Below are positions 44,222 to 57,014 of a stretch of 64,000 nucleotides of DNA, piece by piece. A program made the translations under genes and the position numbers. Every line of letters starts with the position of its first letter. Positions within the stretch are counted from its first letter, which is position 1. The notes beneath the pieces were generated by a model. It was not told the origin of the DNA, did no database searches, and saw only the letters and a list, made by a program, of their open reading frames with translations. Source of the DNA: Agromyces sp. G08B096 (GTDB lineage Bacteria > Actinomycetota > Actinomycetes > Actinomycetales > Microbacteriaceae); assembly GCF_040267705.1 (NCBI RefSeq), contig NZ_CP158374.1, forward strand, positions 1,178,001 to 1,242,000, in the 5' to 3' direction.

Positions 44222-44593
44222 ATGACCGACGTCACCGCCCTGCAGTACACCGAAGAGCACGAGTGGGTGCGCCTCGACGGCGACACCGCCGTCATCGGCA
44301 TCACCGACTACGCCGCCGAGAAGCTCGGCGACGTCGTCTACGTCGACCTGCCCGCCGCGGGCACCGCCGTCAGCGCCGGCACCGTCGTCGGCGAGATCGA
44401 GTCGACCAAGTCGGTCGGCGAGCTCTTCGCCCCCATCGACGGCGAAGTCGTCGAGGCGAACCAGGCCGTGATCGACTCGCCCGAGCTCGTGAACTCCGAC
44501 CCGTTCGGCGAGGGCTGGCTGCTGAAGATCTCCGCCGGCGAGCTGCCGAAGCTGCTGAGCCACGCCGAGTACCGCGCCCTCGTCGGCGAGTAA
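44222..44593 (+). CDS. gcvH: Glycine cleavage system H protein
   Basis: Lipoyl carrier protein shuttling the aminomethyl group between P, T and L proteins. The 123 residues include '[21 protein letters not shown]' and the lipoylation site '[15 protein letters not shown]' with the modified Lys. GAGGAGACACC precedes the ATG. It is followed by gcvP after 15 bases. Confidence 0.96.
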   Translation: MTDVTALQYTEEHEWVRLDGDTAVIGITDYAAEKLGDVVYVDLPAAGTAVSAGTVVGEIESTKSVGELFAPIDGEVVEANQAVIDSPELVNSDPFGEGWLLKISAGELPKLLSHAEYRALVGE

Positions 44594-44608
44594 GGAACGA
44601 CCCGCCCG

Positions 44609-47500
<2,892 letters not shown>

Positions 47501-47512
47501 GACGGTTGCCGG

Positions 47513-47537
47513 CCGCGGGCCGTGCCGAGGCCCGCGG
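47513..47537. terminator. Terminator hairpin after gcvP
   Basis: CCGCGGGCC (47513-47521) pairs with GGCCCGCGG (47529-47537) around a 7-base loop, twelve bases after the gcvP stop and before a convergent small gene. Confidence 0.72.
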
Positions 47538-47542
47538 ACGGT

Positions 47543-47734
47543 TCAGGCGCGGACGGGGCGCATCCGGACCGTCGCGTGCCGCCCGCGTTCGGTGAGGACG
47601 CGGGCGGCGCGGCGGCGCGCCTGCTCGGTGGCGCGCCGCTCGGCGGCGGCGAGCTCCCGCTCGTCCGGGGCGAGGAGGTGCTCGGTCGCGTGGTGGGCGA
47701 GGAGGCCGGCGGCGTAGGCGTGTGCGAGGTCCAT
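47543..47734 (-). CDS. Small Ala/Arg-rich hypothetical protein
   Basis: A 63-residue helical protein: 'MDLAHAYAAGLLAHHATEHLLAPDERELAAAERRATEQARRRAARVL', with several His and a charged C-terminal helix. No family recognised. It fits between the gcvP terminator and the next promoter, uses the same codon preferences, and its ATG is at a plausible position, but GC-rich DNA gives many chance frames. Confidence 0.45.
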   Translation of the reverse strand: MDLAHAYAAGLLAHHATEHLLAPDERELAAAERRATEQARRRAARVLTERGRHATVRMRPVRA

Positions 47735-47832
47735 GGATCGAGGCTCGCCCCGGCTGCGCTCCGCCGGAACCGGGCGGTCACGCAGTCCGCCCCCGGGAGT
47801 ACACTGAGGATCTCTCGGTTAGGGGGCCGCGA

Positions 47833-48321
47833 ATGATCTCCGTCGATCTCGTCGCCGTACTCGCGAGCGTCGCCTTCGTGGGCGCGATCGTCGGGTCCAC
47901 CCTGCTCGCCTCGGACGGGCTCGGGCTCGACCGACGGGCCGCGATGCTCGAACGACGCGATCCCGGCACCGCCGAGGCGCTCCGCCGGGCCGGCGCGATC
48001 GGCGACTACTCGCGCGGCGGCATCTTCGGCGACGAGGCCTTCGCGGCGGTGTGCACCCCGACGAGACGATCGGCGCTCGACATGGCGCGCGTGCGCGCCA
48101 CCGACTCCGACCTGCGCATCGAGCCGCCCGAGGAGGCGCTGCCGCCGATGCCCGCCACGGTCGTCGCGCTGGCCAGCGGGACGCACGTCGCGACGAGGCA
48201 TCCGTCGCCCGCCGGCTCGCCCGCCGGCCCGGCGGCACCGCGTCCCGCGGCACCAGCGGTCACGCCGACGGGGGAGCGAACAGCGCCGGCCACCACATCG
48301 CCGCGAGCGGATACCCGATGA
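47833..48321 (+). CDS. Hypothetical protein with N-terminal transmembrane helix
   Basis: A 162-residue protein. 'SVDLVAVLASVAFVGAIVGSTLLAS' (residues 3-27) is a transmembrane anchor; a 90-residue hydrophilic region follows and a Pro/Ala/Thr-rich tail. TACACT (about 47800) may be its -10 and AGGGGGCC its ribosome site. Its last 62 bases overlap the 3' end of the convergent CPBP gene, both frames being open, so the two C-termini share DNA. No family recognised. Confidence 0.6.
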   Translation: MISVDLVAVLASVAFVGAIVGSTLLASDGLGLDRRAAMLERRDPGTAEALRRAGAIGDYSRGGIFGDEAFAAVCTPTRRSALDMARVRATDSDLRIEPPEEALPPMPATVVALASGTHVATRHPSPAGSPAGPAAPRPAAPAVTPTGERTAPATTSPRADTR

Positions 48322-49024
48322 AGGAGACCAGGTCGAGCACCCAGTGCGCGACGACCAGCGGCATCGTGCGGCCCCACCGCGTGTAGCACCAGCCGAAGAC
48401 GATGCCCATCGCCACGTTGCCCGCGAACGGGCCGAAGCCCTGGTAGAGGTGGTACGTGCCCCGCAGCACGGCGCTCGAGAGGATCGTCGCCCACGGCCCC
48501 ACGCCGAGCTCCCGCAGTCGCGTGAAGAGGTAGCCCACCACGATGACCTCCTCCGTGAGCGCCGCCTTCAGCGCGGCCAGCACGAGGATCGGGATGGTCC
48601 ACCAGTGCGCGTCGAGCGGCGCGGGCACGACCGCCACGGTGAACCCCAGCGCGCGCCCGGCCGCGTAGAGCGCGAGACCAGGGACGCCGATGACGGCGAC
48701 GAGCGCGAGTCCGGATGCCGCATCGCGACCCGGCCGGGTGAGGTCGAGCCCGATGCGTCGGAAGGGGTCGACGCCCGGCCGCCACAGCAGGTACAGCACG
48801 AGCGCGACGACGGCGAGGCCGAACACGACGTCGAGGAACTGGTAGGTGAAGTCGAGCCACTCGCGGCTCGACCGCGACTGATTGATCGCGGCCGACTGCT
48901 GCGACAGCGGCGTGTCGGCCGTCAGGCGCGCCACGATCGAGACGATCGAGTACACGGCGGATGCCCCGAGCGACAGCGCCAGCACGATGGCGACCTCGAT
49001 CCGCAGGCGAACGGCCCTCTGCAT
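48260..49024 (-). CDS. CPBP family intramembrane metalloprotease
   Basis: A 254-residue Rce1/CaaX-protease-like membrane protein with about seven hydrophobic segments. The three CPBP motifs are present: 'ALTEEVIVVGYLFTRL' (EE motif), 'LRGTYHLYQGFGPF' (His motif) and 'LVVAHWVLDLVSF' (third His). Bacterial members are linked to bacteriocin self-immunity or protein processing, but no bacteriocin gene is near. The ATG follows GAGGAT on the minus strand by six bases (leaderless pattern). Divergent from the ABC importer operon. Confidence 0.87.
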   Translation of the reverse strand: MQRAVRLRIEVAIVLALSLGASAVYSIVSIVARLTADTPLSQQSAAINQSRSSREWLDFTYQFLDVVFGLAVVALVLYLLWRPGVDPFRRIGLDLTRPGRDAASGLALVAVIGVPGLALYAAGRALGFTVAVVPAPLDAHWWTIPILVLAALKAALTEEVIVVGYLFTRLRELGVGPWATILSSAVLRGTYHLYQGFGPFAGNVAMGIVFGWCYTRWGRTMPLVVAHWVLDLVSFIGYPLAAMWWPALFAPPSA

Positions 49025-49136
49025 GCAGGAATCCTCGCATGGAGCGGCCGCACGCAAGAATCGTGCGCGCCGCGACGGAATCGACCCGACCCGCGAGTGC
49101 CTCAGGTTTCGCGTCGGTAACGGTTTGCCATTGGGT

Positions 49137-49166
49137 TTGGACTCGGACCTCGCAGGTTCGTAGTCT
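49137..49166 (+). promoter_or_regulatory. Promoter of the ABC importer operon
   Basis: TTGGAC (49137-49142) and TAGTCT (49161-49166) with 18 bases between, 65 bases before the substrate-binding protein start. It is one of the clearest -35/-10 pairs in the window. Confidence 0.6.
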
Positions 49167-49231
49167 CGGGGTACCCGCGCGCGCACTGCCATAAGCCGTG
49201 TCGTCGTCGCGCACATCTCACAGGAGGAACA

Positions 49232-50851
49232 TTGAAGATCAAGAGAATCGGCGTCGCCGCCATTGCTCTTGCCGCCGCCGGCGCGCTGACGCTGGCGGGC
49301 TGCACGAGCGGCGGCACCGAGCCCACCGAGGGTGCGAGCTCGTCGGCCGTCATCACCACGAACGGCTCCGAGCCGCAGAACCCGCTGGTCCCGACCAACA
49401 CCAACGAGGTCGGCGGCGGCAAGATCCTCGACGCCATCTTCGCCGGCCTGGTCTACTACGACGCCGAGGGTGCCGCGCACAACGACGTCGCGGAGTCGAT
49501 CGAGACTGAAGACGCGCAGCACTACACGATCAAGCTCCGCGAGGGCCTGACCTTCTCGAACGGCGAGCCCGTCACGGCGAACTCGTTCGTCGACGCCTGG
49601 AACTACGGCGCCGACACCGCCAACGAGCAGCTGTCGCAGTACTTCTTCGAGTCGATCGAGGGCTTCAGCTACGACGAGTCGGTGCCCGAGCTGCCCGGCC
49701 TCGTGGTCGTCGACGACACCACGTTCGAGGTCACGCTCAAGCAGCCCGAGTCGGACTTCCCGCTCCGCCTCGGCTACTCGGCGTTCTACCCGCTCCCCGA
49801 GTCGGCCTTCGAGGACCTCGAGGCGTTCGGTGAGAACCCGGTCGGCAACGGCCCGTACATGCTCGACGGTGAGGGCGCCTGGAAGCACAACGAGGAGATC
49901 AACCTCGTCGTGAACCCCGACTACGACGGTCCCCGCACCGCGCAGAACGGCGGCCTCGACATCATCTTCTACGCCACGCAGGACGCGGCCTACGCCGACC
50001 TCCAGTCGGGCGCCCTCGATGTGCTCGACGCCATCCCCGACAGCGCGCTGGAGATCTACGAGGACGAGTTCGAGGGCCGCTCGGTCAACCAGGCCGCCGC
50101 GATCTTCCAGTCGTTCACCATCCCGGGCCGCCTCCCGCACTTCTCGGGTGAGGAGGGCCAGCTCCGCCGCGCCGCCATCTCGAAGGCGATCAACCGCGAG
50201 GAGATCACCGAGGTGATCTTCGCCGGCACGCGCACCCCGGCGCACGACTTCACGTCGCCGGTCATCGACGGCTACTCCGAGGACATCCCCGGCGCCGACG
50301 TGCTCGACTTCGACCCCGACGCCGCGAAGGAGCTGTGGGCCCAGGCCGACGCCATCTCCCCGTGGACCGGCACCTTCCAGATCGCGTACAACGCCGACGG
50401 CGGCCACGCGAGCTGGGTCGACGCCGTGTCGAACCAGCTGAAGAACAACCTCGGCATCGACGCGTCGGGCGCTCCGTACCCGACCTTCGCCGAGGCGCGC
50501 ACCGAGATCACCAACCGCACCATCCAGACCGCGTTCCGCAGCGGTTGGCAGGCCGACTACCCGGCGCTGTTCAACTTCCTCGGGCCGCTGTACGGCACGG
50601 GCGCGGGCTCGAACGACGGTGACTACTCGAACCCCGAGGTCGACGCGCTCCTCAAGGAGGGCCTCGCCGAGACCGACATCGACGCCGCCAACGAGAAGTT
50701 CCAGGCCGCGCAGGAGATCCTCTTCAAGGACCTCCCCGCGATCCCGCTCTGGTACTCGACGGTCAACGGCGCGTGGAGCGAGGCGGTCGACAACGTCGAG
50801 TTCGGCTGGAACTCGGTGCCTCTCTACCACGAGATCACCAAGAGCGAGTAA
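49232..50851 (+). CDS. ABC transporter substrate-binding lipoprotein, oligopeptide type (SBP family 5)
   Basis: A 539-residue periplasmic-binding-type lipoprotein for peptides or similar solutes. The signal sequence ends in the lipobox LAGC with the lipidated Cys at 24. 'ILDAIFAGLVYYDAEGAAHNDVAESIE' and 'YTIKLREGLTFSNGEPVTANSFVDAWNY' are the family-5 signature region. The start is a TTG at 49232, ten bases after a strong AGGAGG, an unusual start codon. A hairpin (50894-50925) separates it from the permease genes, which normally lets the binding protein be made in excess. Confidence 0.9.
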   Translation: MKIKRIGVAAIALAAAGALTLAGCTSGGTEPTEGASSSAVITTNGSEPQNPLVPTNTNEVGGGKILDAIFAGLVYYDAEGAAHNDVAESIETEDAQHYTIKLREGLTFSNGEPVTANSFVDAWNYGADTANEQLSQYFFESIEGFSYDESVPELPGLVVVDDTTFEVTLKQPESDFPLRLGYSAFYPLPESAFEDLEAFGENPVGNGPYMLDGEGAWKHNEEINLVVNPDYDGPRTAQNGGLDIIFYATQDAAYADLQSGALDVLDAIPDSALEIYEDEFEGRSVNQAAAIFQSFTIPGRLPHFSGEEGQLRRAAISKAINREEITEVIFAGTRTPAHDFTSPVIDGYSEDIPGADVLDFDPDAAKELWAQADAISPWTGTFQIAYNADGGHASWVDAVSNQLKNNLGIDASGAPYPTFAEARTEITNRTIQTAFRSGWQADYPALFNFLGPLYGTGAGSNDGDYSNPEVDALLKEGLAETDIDAANEKFQAAQEILFKDLPAIPLWYSTVNGAWSEAVDNVEFGWNSVPLYHEITKSE

Positions 50852-50893
50852 TTCTCGATCGAAGACCGCCTGGGGTTAGACTCTCAGACGGCC

Positions 50894-50925
50894 GTGGGGC
50901 GGCAGCCGGTAGGTTGCCGCCCCAC
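50894..50925 (+). terminator. Attenuator-like hairpin between the binding protein and permease genes
   Basis: A 14-bp stem with one G-T pair (50894-50907 with 50912-50925; arm GTGGGGCGGCA) and loop GGTA. A TAGACT at 50877-50882 just before it may be an internal -10. Within 50852-51033 this and the short reading frame at 51001 are the only features seen. Confidence 0.65.
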
Positions 50926-51000
50926 TCCCACGTATCCGCGCGGTGCGCGTTCGGCGTAGCATCGTGTGGTCACTCGCATCACGGTGAGGTTTCTTCCAAC

Positions 51001-51030
51001 ATGTCCTATTCCGCGGAAAGCGGGGCCTGA
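51001..51030 (+). other. Possible 9-codon upstream reading frame before the first permease gene
   Basis: ATG at 51001 opens a frame for MSYSAESGA that stops at 51028-51030, three bases before the permease ATG. GTGAGGT lies about ten bases upstream. The permease ribosome site (GGAAAG) is inside this frame, so its translation could aid or hinder permease translation. It may equally be chance. Confidence 0.3.
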
Positions 51031-51033
51031 TCC

Positions 51034-51963
51034 ATGGCCGGCTACATTCTGCGCCGACTGCTCCAGGCGATCCCTGTCCTGCTCGGCACCACGTTCCTGA
51101 TCTACTTCATGGTCTTCGCCATGCCGGGTGACCCCATCGTCGCCCTGTTCGGCGACAAGACACCGCCCCAATCGGTCATCGACAACCTGCGCGAGCAGTA
51201 CAACCTCGACAAGCCGTTCATCGTCCAGTACTTCATCTTCCTGGGGGGCATCTTCCAGGGCGACTTCGGCACCTCGTTCTCCGGCGAGCCCGTGTCCGAC
51301 ATCCTCGCCCGCACCTTCCCGGTGACGCTGCAGCTGGCGATCATGGCGGTCATCTTCGAGATGGTGGCCGGCATCACGATCGGCCTCGTCTCCGGCCTCC
51401 GCAAGGGCGGCATCTTCGACGCGAGCGCGCTCGTCGTCAGCCTGATCCTCATCTCGCTGCCGATCTTCGTCGTCGCGTTCGTCTGCCAGTTCGTCTTCGG
51501 CGTGCAACTCGGATGGTTCCCGACGACCGTGGGCAGTGGCGCCCCGCTCGGCGACCTCGTGCTGCCCGCGATCGTCCTCGCGACGATCAGCTTCGCCCAG
51601 ATCGTCCGACTGACGAGGGCGTCGGTCATCGACACCCAGGGCCAGGACTTCGTCCGCACCGCCGCGAGCAAGGGCCTGTCGCGCAGCCGCATCGTCCCCG
51701 TGCACGTCCTCCGCAACTCGCTCATCCCGGTCGTCACCTACCTCGCCGTCGACTTCGGCGTGCTCATGGTCGGCGCGACGGTGACCGAGGGCATCTTCAA
51801 CGTGCCGGGCGTCGGCCGCACCCTTTACCAGGCGATCATCCGAGGCGAGGGACCGACGGTCGTCTCCTTCGTGACCGTCATGGTGCTGATCTACCTCGTG
51901 GTGAACCTGCTGGTGGATCTGCTGTACGCCGTTCTCGACCCGAGGATCCGCTATGCCAAGTAA
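51034..51963 (+). CDS. ABC transporter permease, DppB/OppB type
   Basis: A 309-residue inner-membrane permease with six predicted helices. 'YILRRLLQAIPVLLGTTFLIYFMVFAMPGDP' is the family N-terminus and 'TAASKGLSRSRIVPVHVLRNSLIPVVTYLAVDFG' contains the EAA-like loop that docks the ATPase. The N-terminal periplasmic loop is of normal size. It overlaps the next permease gene by 11 bases. Confidence 0.93.
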   Translation: MAGYILRRLLQAIPVLLGTTFLIYFMVFAMPGDPIVALFGDKTPPQSVIDNLREQYNLDKPFIVQYFIFLGGIFQGDFGTSFSGEPVSDILARTFPVTLQLAIMAVIFEMVAGITIGLVSGLRKGGIFDASALVVSLILISLPIFVVAFVCQFVFGVQLGWFPTTVGSGAPLGDLVLPAIVLATISFAQIVRLTRASVIDTQGQDFVRTAASKGLSRSRIVPVHVLRNSLIPVVTYLAVDFGVLMVGATVTEGIFNVPGVGRTLYQAIIRGEGPTVVSFVTVMVLIYLVVNLLVDLLYAVLDPRIRYAK

Positions 51964-52906
51964 CACCAGACCCGATCAGCAGCACTTCGTCGCGGCCGTC
52001 GAGGACACCCCGCTCGTCGCCGTCGACTCCGTCAAGGCCGAGGGCAAGCCGTCGAACCTCTGGCGCGACGCCTGGGCCGACGTGCGCAAGCGCCCGATGT
52101 TCTGGATCTCCGCCGCGCTCATCCTGCTCGTGGTGGTCGTCGCCCTGTTCCCCGGCCTGTTCACGCAGACCCCGCCGAACAACGACTGCCAGCTCGCCAA
52201 CTCCAACGGCGGGCCGACGGCGGGGCATCCGCTCGGCTTCACCAAGCAGGGCTGCGACATCTACTCGCGCATCGTGCACGGCACGTCGACGTCGCTGTCG
52301 GTGGGCCTCATCGTGACGTTCCTCGTCGCTGTGCTCGGCATCGTCTTCGGCGCGCTCGCCGGCTTCTACGGCGGCTGGGTCGACTCGGTGCTCTCGCGCC
52401 TCGGCGACATCTTCTTCTCGATCCCCTACATCCTCGCCGCCGTGGTCATCATGTCGGTGTTCTCGCAGTACGCGAACGTGTGGGTGATCTCACTCGCGAT
52501 CGGCATCTTCGCGTGGCCGGCGACGGCCCGCGTGCTGAGAGCCGAGATCCTGAGGGTGAAGAACTCCGACTTCGTGATGGCGGCCACTGCGCTCGGCGTC
52601 TCGCGCTTCCGTATCCTGCTGCGCCACGTGCTGCCGAACTCGATCGCGCCCGTCATCGTGATCACCACGATCTCGCTGGCGTCGGCGATCGTCGCGGAGG
52701 CGACCCTGTCGTTCCTCGGCGTCGGCCTGCCGCCGTCGACGATGTCGTGGGGCAATGACATCTCCGCCGCCCAGACCAGCCTCCGGACGGCGCCGCAGAC
52801 GCTCATCCTCCCCTCGATCGCCCTGTCGGTGACCGTGCTGAGCTTCATCATGCTCGGCGAGGTCGTCCGCGACGCGCTCGACCCGAAGGCGAGGGCCCGT
52901 CGATGA
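51953..52906 (+). CDS. ABC transporter permease, DppC/OppC type
   Basis: A 317-residue permease partner. A hydrophilic N-terminus of about 50 residues precedes 'FWISAALILLVVVVALFPGLF'; the EAA loop is 'MAATALGVSRFRILLRHVLPNSIAPVIV', and 'SFLGVGLPPSTMSWGNDISAAQ' is the typical C-terminal loop. It overlaps the preceding gene by 11 bases and the ATPase gene by four (ATGA), so the three are translationally coupled. Confidence 0.93.
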   Translation: MPSNTRPDQQHFVAAVEDTPLVAVDSVKAEGKPSNLWRDAWADVRKRPMFWISAALILLVVVVALFPGLFTQTPPNNDCQLANSNGGPTAGHPLGFTKQGCDIYSRIVHGTSTSLSVGLIVTFLVAVLGIVFGALAGFYGGWVDSVLSRLGDIFFSIPYILAAVVIMSVFSQYANVWVISLAIGIFAWPATARVLRAEILRVKNSDFVMAATALGVSRFRILLRHVLPNSIAPVIVITTISLASAIVAEATLSFLGVGLPPSTMSWGNDISAAQTSLRTAPQTLILPSIALSVTVLSFIMLGEVVRDALDPKARARR

Positions 52907-54666
52907 GCGACATCTCGAACGGACAGCACGTGCAGCAGCCCACCCACGGGGAGCGTCCGCTCCTCGAGATCAAAGACCTGCAGGTCGCCTTCAACACCCA
53001 GGAGGGCAAGGTCACCGCGGTCGACGGCGTGAACATCACGCTGTACCGGGGCCAGAGCCTCGCCATCGTGGGGGAGTCGGGCTCCGGCAAGTCGACGACG
53101 GCGCACGCGATCATCAACCTCCTGCCCGGCACCGGCCACATCGCCGGCGGTCAGATCCTTCTCGACGGCCAAGACCTCACGAAGGCGTCGAAGAAGGAGA
53201 TGGAGTCGATCCGCGGTCGCAAGATCGGCTTCGTCCCGCAGGACCCGATGTCCAATCTCAACCCGGTGTGGTCGATCGGCTTCCAGGTCGAGGAGGCCAT
53301 CCAGGCCAACGGCATCGCCTCCGGCCGCAAGGCCGTGAAGCAGCGCGCCATCGAGGTGCTGAAGCAGGCCGGCCTGCAGGACGCCGACCGGCGCCTGCGG
53401 CAGTTCCCGCACCAGTTCTCGGGCGGCATGCGTCAGCGCGTGCTCATCGGCATGGGCCTCGCGGCCGACCCGCAGCTGCTCATCGCCGACGAGCCGACCT
53501 CGGCGCTCGACGTCACGGTGCAGCGGGTCATCCTCGACCACCTCGAGTCGCTCACCCGCGAGCTCGGCACCACGCTGCTGTTCATCACGCACGATCTCGG
53601 CCTCGCGGCCGAGCGTGCCGAGCAGCTCGTCGTGATGTACAAGGGCAAGGTCGTCGAGTCGGGTCCGTCGGTCGAGATCCTGCAGAACCCGCAGCACCCG
53701 TACACGCAGCGTCTCGTCGCCGCCGCGCCGAGCCTTGCCTCGCGCCGGATCCAGGCGTCGGGCAGCATCCACGCCGCCGAGACGGCGATCGCGGAGGAGG
53801 CGTCCGACGCCGCCGGCGAGGCGATCGACCTCATCGCGACCGCTGAGGCACGTGCCGAGGCCGTCGAGGCCGCGGCCGCCGCGCCGCCCGCGATCGTCGT
53901 GGAGAATCTGACGAAGGTCTTCAAGATCCGCGGCTCGGGCGACTTCAAGGCCGTCGACGACGTGTCGTTCCAGATCGCCCGCGGCACGACCACCGCACTG
54001 GTGGGCGAGTCGGGGTCGGGCAAGTCGACCGTGGCGAAGATGCTGCTGAAGCTCGAGGATGTCACGAGCGGCAAGATCCTCGTCGGCGGGAAGGACCTCG
54101 CGTCGCTGTCCGGTCAGGAGCTGTTCCAGCTCCGCAGCCGCATGCAGCCGGTCTTCCAGGACCCGTACGGCTCGCTGAACCCGCTCCGCAACATCGGCAA
54201 CACGATCGCGGAGCCGCTGTTCACGCACAAGGTCGGCGACCGCAAGTCGCGTCGCGAGCGTGTGTACGAGCTGCTCGACCAGGTCGCGCTGCCGCGCACG
54301 CTGGTCGGCCGCTACCCGAACGAGCTCTCGGGCGGCCAGCGGCAGCGCATCGCGATCGCGCGTGCCCTCGCCCTGAAGCCCGAGATCGTCGTGCTCGACG
54401 AGGCGGTCTCCGCGCTCGACGTGCTCGTCCAGGCGCAGATCCTGCGTCTGCTCGCCGACCTCCAGGCCGAGCTCGGGCTCACGTACCTCTTCATCACGCA
54501 CGACCTCGCGGTCGTGCGCGTCATCGCGGACAACGTCTGCGTCATGCAGAAGGGGCGCATCGTCGAGGCGGCGTCGACCGACGAGGTCTTCGACCACCCG
54601 AAGGAGCAGTACACCAAGGATCTGCTCGCGGCGATCCCGGGGGCGAACATCCCGCTCGGCGCGTAG
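52903..54666 (+). CDS. Fused DppD-DppF-type ABC ATPase
   Basis: A 587-residue protein with two complete nucleotide-binding domains. Domain 1 (about 20-275): Walker A GESGSGKST at 57-65, signature 'FSGGMRQRV', Walker B 'LLIADEPTSALDV'. Domain 2 (about 328-580): Walker A GESGSGKST near 368, signature 'LSGGQRQRIAIARAL', Walker B 'IVVLDEAVSALDV'. A roughly 50-residue Ala/Glu-rich linker joins them. In many bacteria these are two genes; the fused form is common in Actinobacteria. In the second domain the usual DEPTS is DEAVS, typical of DppF-like halves. It powers import of peptides or similar solutes. Confidence 0.93.
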   Translation: MSDISNGQHVQQPTHGERPLLEIKDLQVAFNTQEGKVTAVDGVNITLYRGQSLAIVGESGSGKSTTAHAIINLLPGTGHIAGGQILLDGQDLTKASKKEMESIRGRKIGFVPQDPMSNLNPVWSIGFQVEEAIQANGIASGRKAVKQRAIEVLKQAGLQDADRRLRQFPHQFSGGMRQRVLIGMGLAADPQLLIADEPTSALDVTVQRVILDHLESLTRELGTTLLFITHDLGLAAERAEQLVVMYKGKVVESGPSVEILQNPQHPYTQRLVAAAPSLASRRIQASGSIHAAETAIAEEASDAAGEAIDLIATAEARAEAVEAAAAAPPAIVVENLTKVFKIRGSGDFKAVDDVSFQIARGTTTALVGESGSGKSTVAKMLLKLEDVTSGKILVGGKDLASLSGQELFQLRSRMQPVFQDPYGSLNPLRNIGNTIAEPLFTHKVGDRKSRRERVYELLDQVALPRTLVGRYPNELSGGQRQRIAIARALALKPEIVVLDEAVSALDVLVQAQILRLLADLQAELGLTYLFITHDLAVVRVIADNVCVMQKGRIVEAASTDEVFDHPKEQYTKDLLAAIPGANIPLGA

Positions 54667-54678
54667 CGGCGCACGTCT

Positions 54679-54717
54679 CGAACGCCCGGTCCGGCTCCAT
54701 GCCGGACCGGGCGTTCG
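54679..54717. terminator. Terminator of the ABC importer operon
   Basis: A perfect 17-bp stem (54679-54695 with 54701-54717; core AACGCCCGGTCCGGC) and 5-base loop, twelve bases after the ATPase stop. Confidence 0.88.
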
Positions 54718-54873
54718 GCGTTCTCGCGGCAACGCGCGCTAGGCTGGACGGGCGCGCACCGTCATCGTCGGCTTCCGCGCTCCCACAGACTCCCATCCAG
54801 CGCACCCGCGCGGCCCCGGCGAGCCGGCTCCCGGCCCGCCGCCGACGGATGCCCCACCGCGAGGACACCACCC

Positions 54874-56778
<1,905 letters not shown>

Positions 56779-56809
56779 ACGCCGGCGCGCTATCGACGAC
56801 GTGACGGAT

Positions 56810-56833
56810 GCCCCGTGCCGGACGGCGCGGGGC
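56810..56833 (+). terminator. Terminator after typA
   Basis: GCCCCGTGCC pairs with GGCGCGGGGC (ten pairs including one G-U) around loop GGAC, 31 bases after the typA stop. Confidence 0.7.
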
Positions 56834-56941
56834 TTCCGTGCGTCCGGCGGCTCCGAACGCCGTTCGGTACGTTCGCATGGATGGGATGCCCATGCAGCGG
56901 GCAGGTTCTTCTCAGGGTCGATGCGTACCGTGGCGGGGTCC

Positions 56942-56958
56942 GTTACCGGTTCGTGATC
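56942..56958 (+). promoter_or_regulatory. Possible MtrA-type direct-repeat site upstream of the M23 gene
   Basis: GTTACC, five bases, GTGATC: two similar hexamers in the 6-5-6 direct-repeat arrangement described for the actinobacterial response regulator MtrA, which controls cell-wall hydrolase genes. It lies 57 bases before the gene. The second half deviates, so this is only suggestive. Confidence 0.35.
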
Positions 56959-57014
56959 ATTCGCGTCCCCCAGATCGCGGTACCGACGCCCCCGACCCCC
57001 GCGCTTCCCCCCAT

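Noticed and set aside
56840-57014. c-di-AMP (ydaO-type) riboswitch upstream of the M23 peptidase
   Set aside because: Such riboswitches often precede actinobacterial wall hydrolases, but I could not find the conserved core blocks here.
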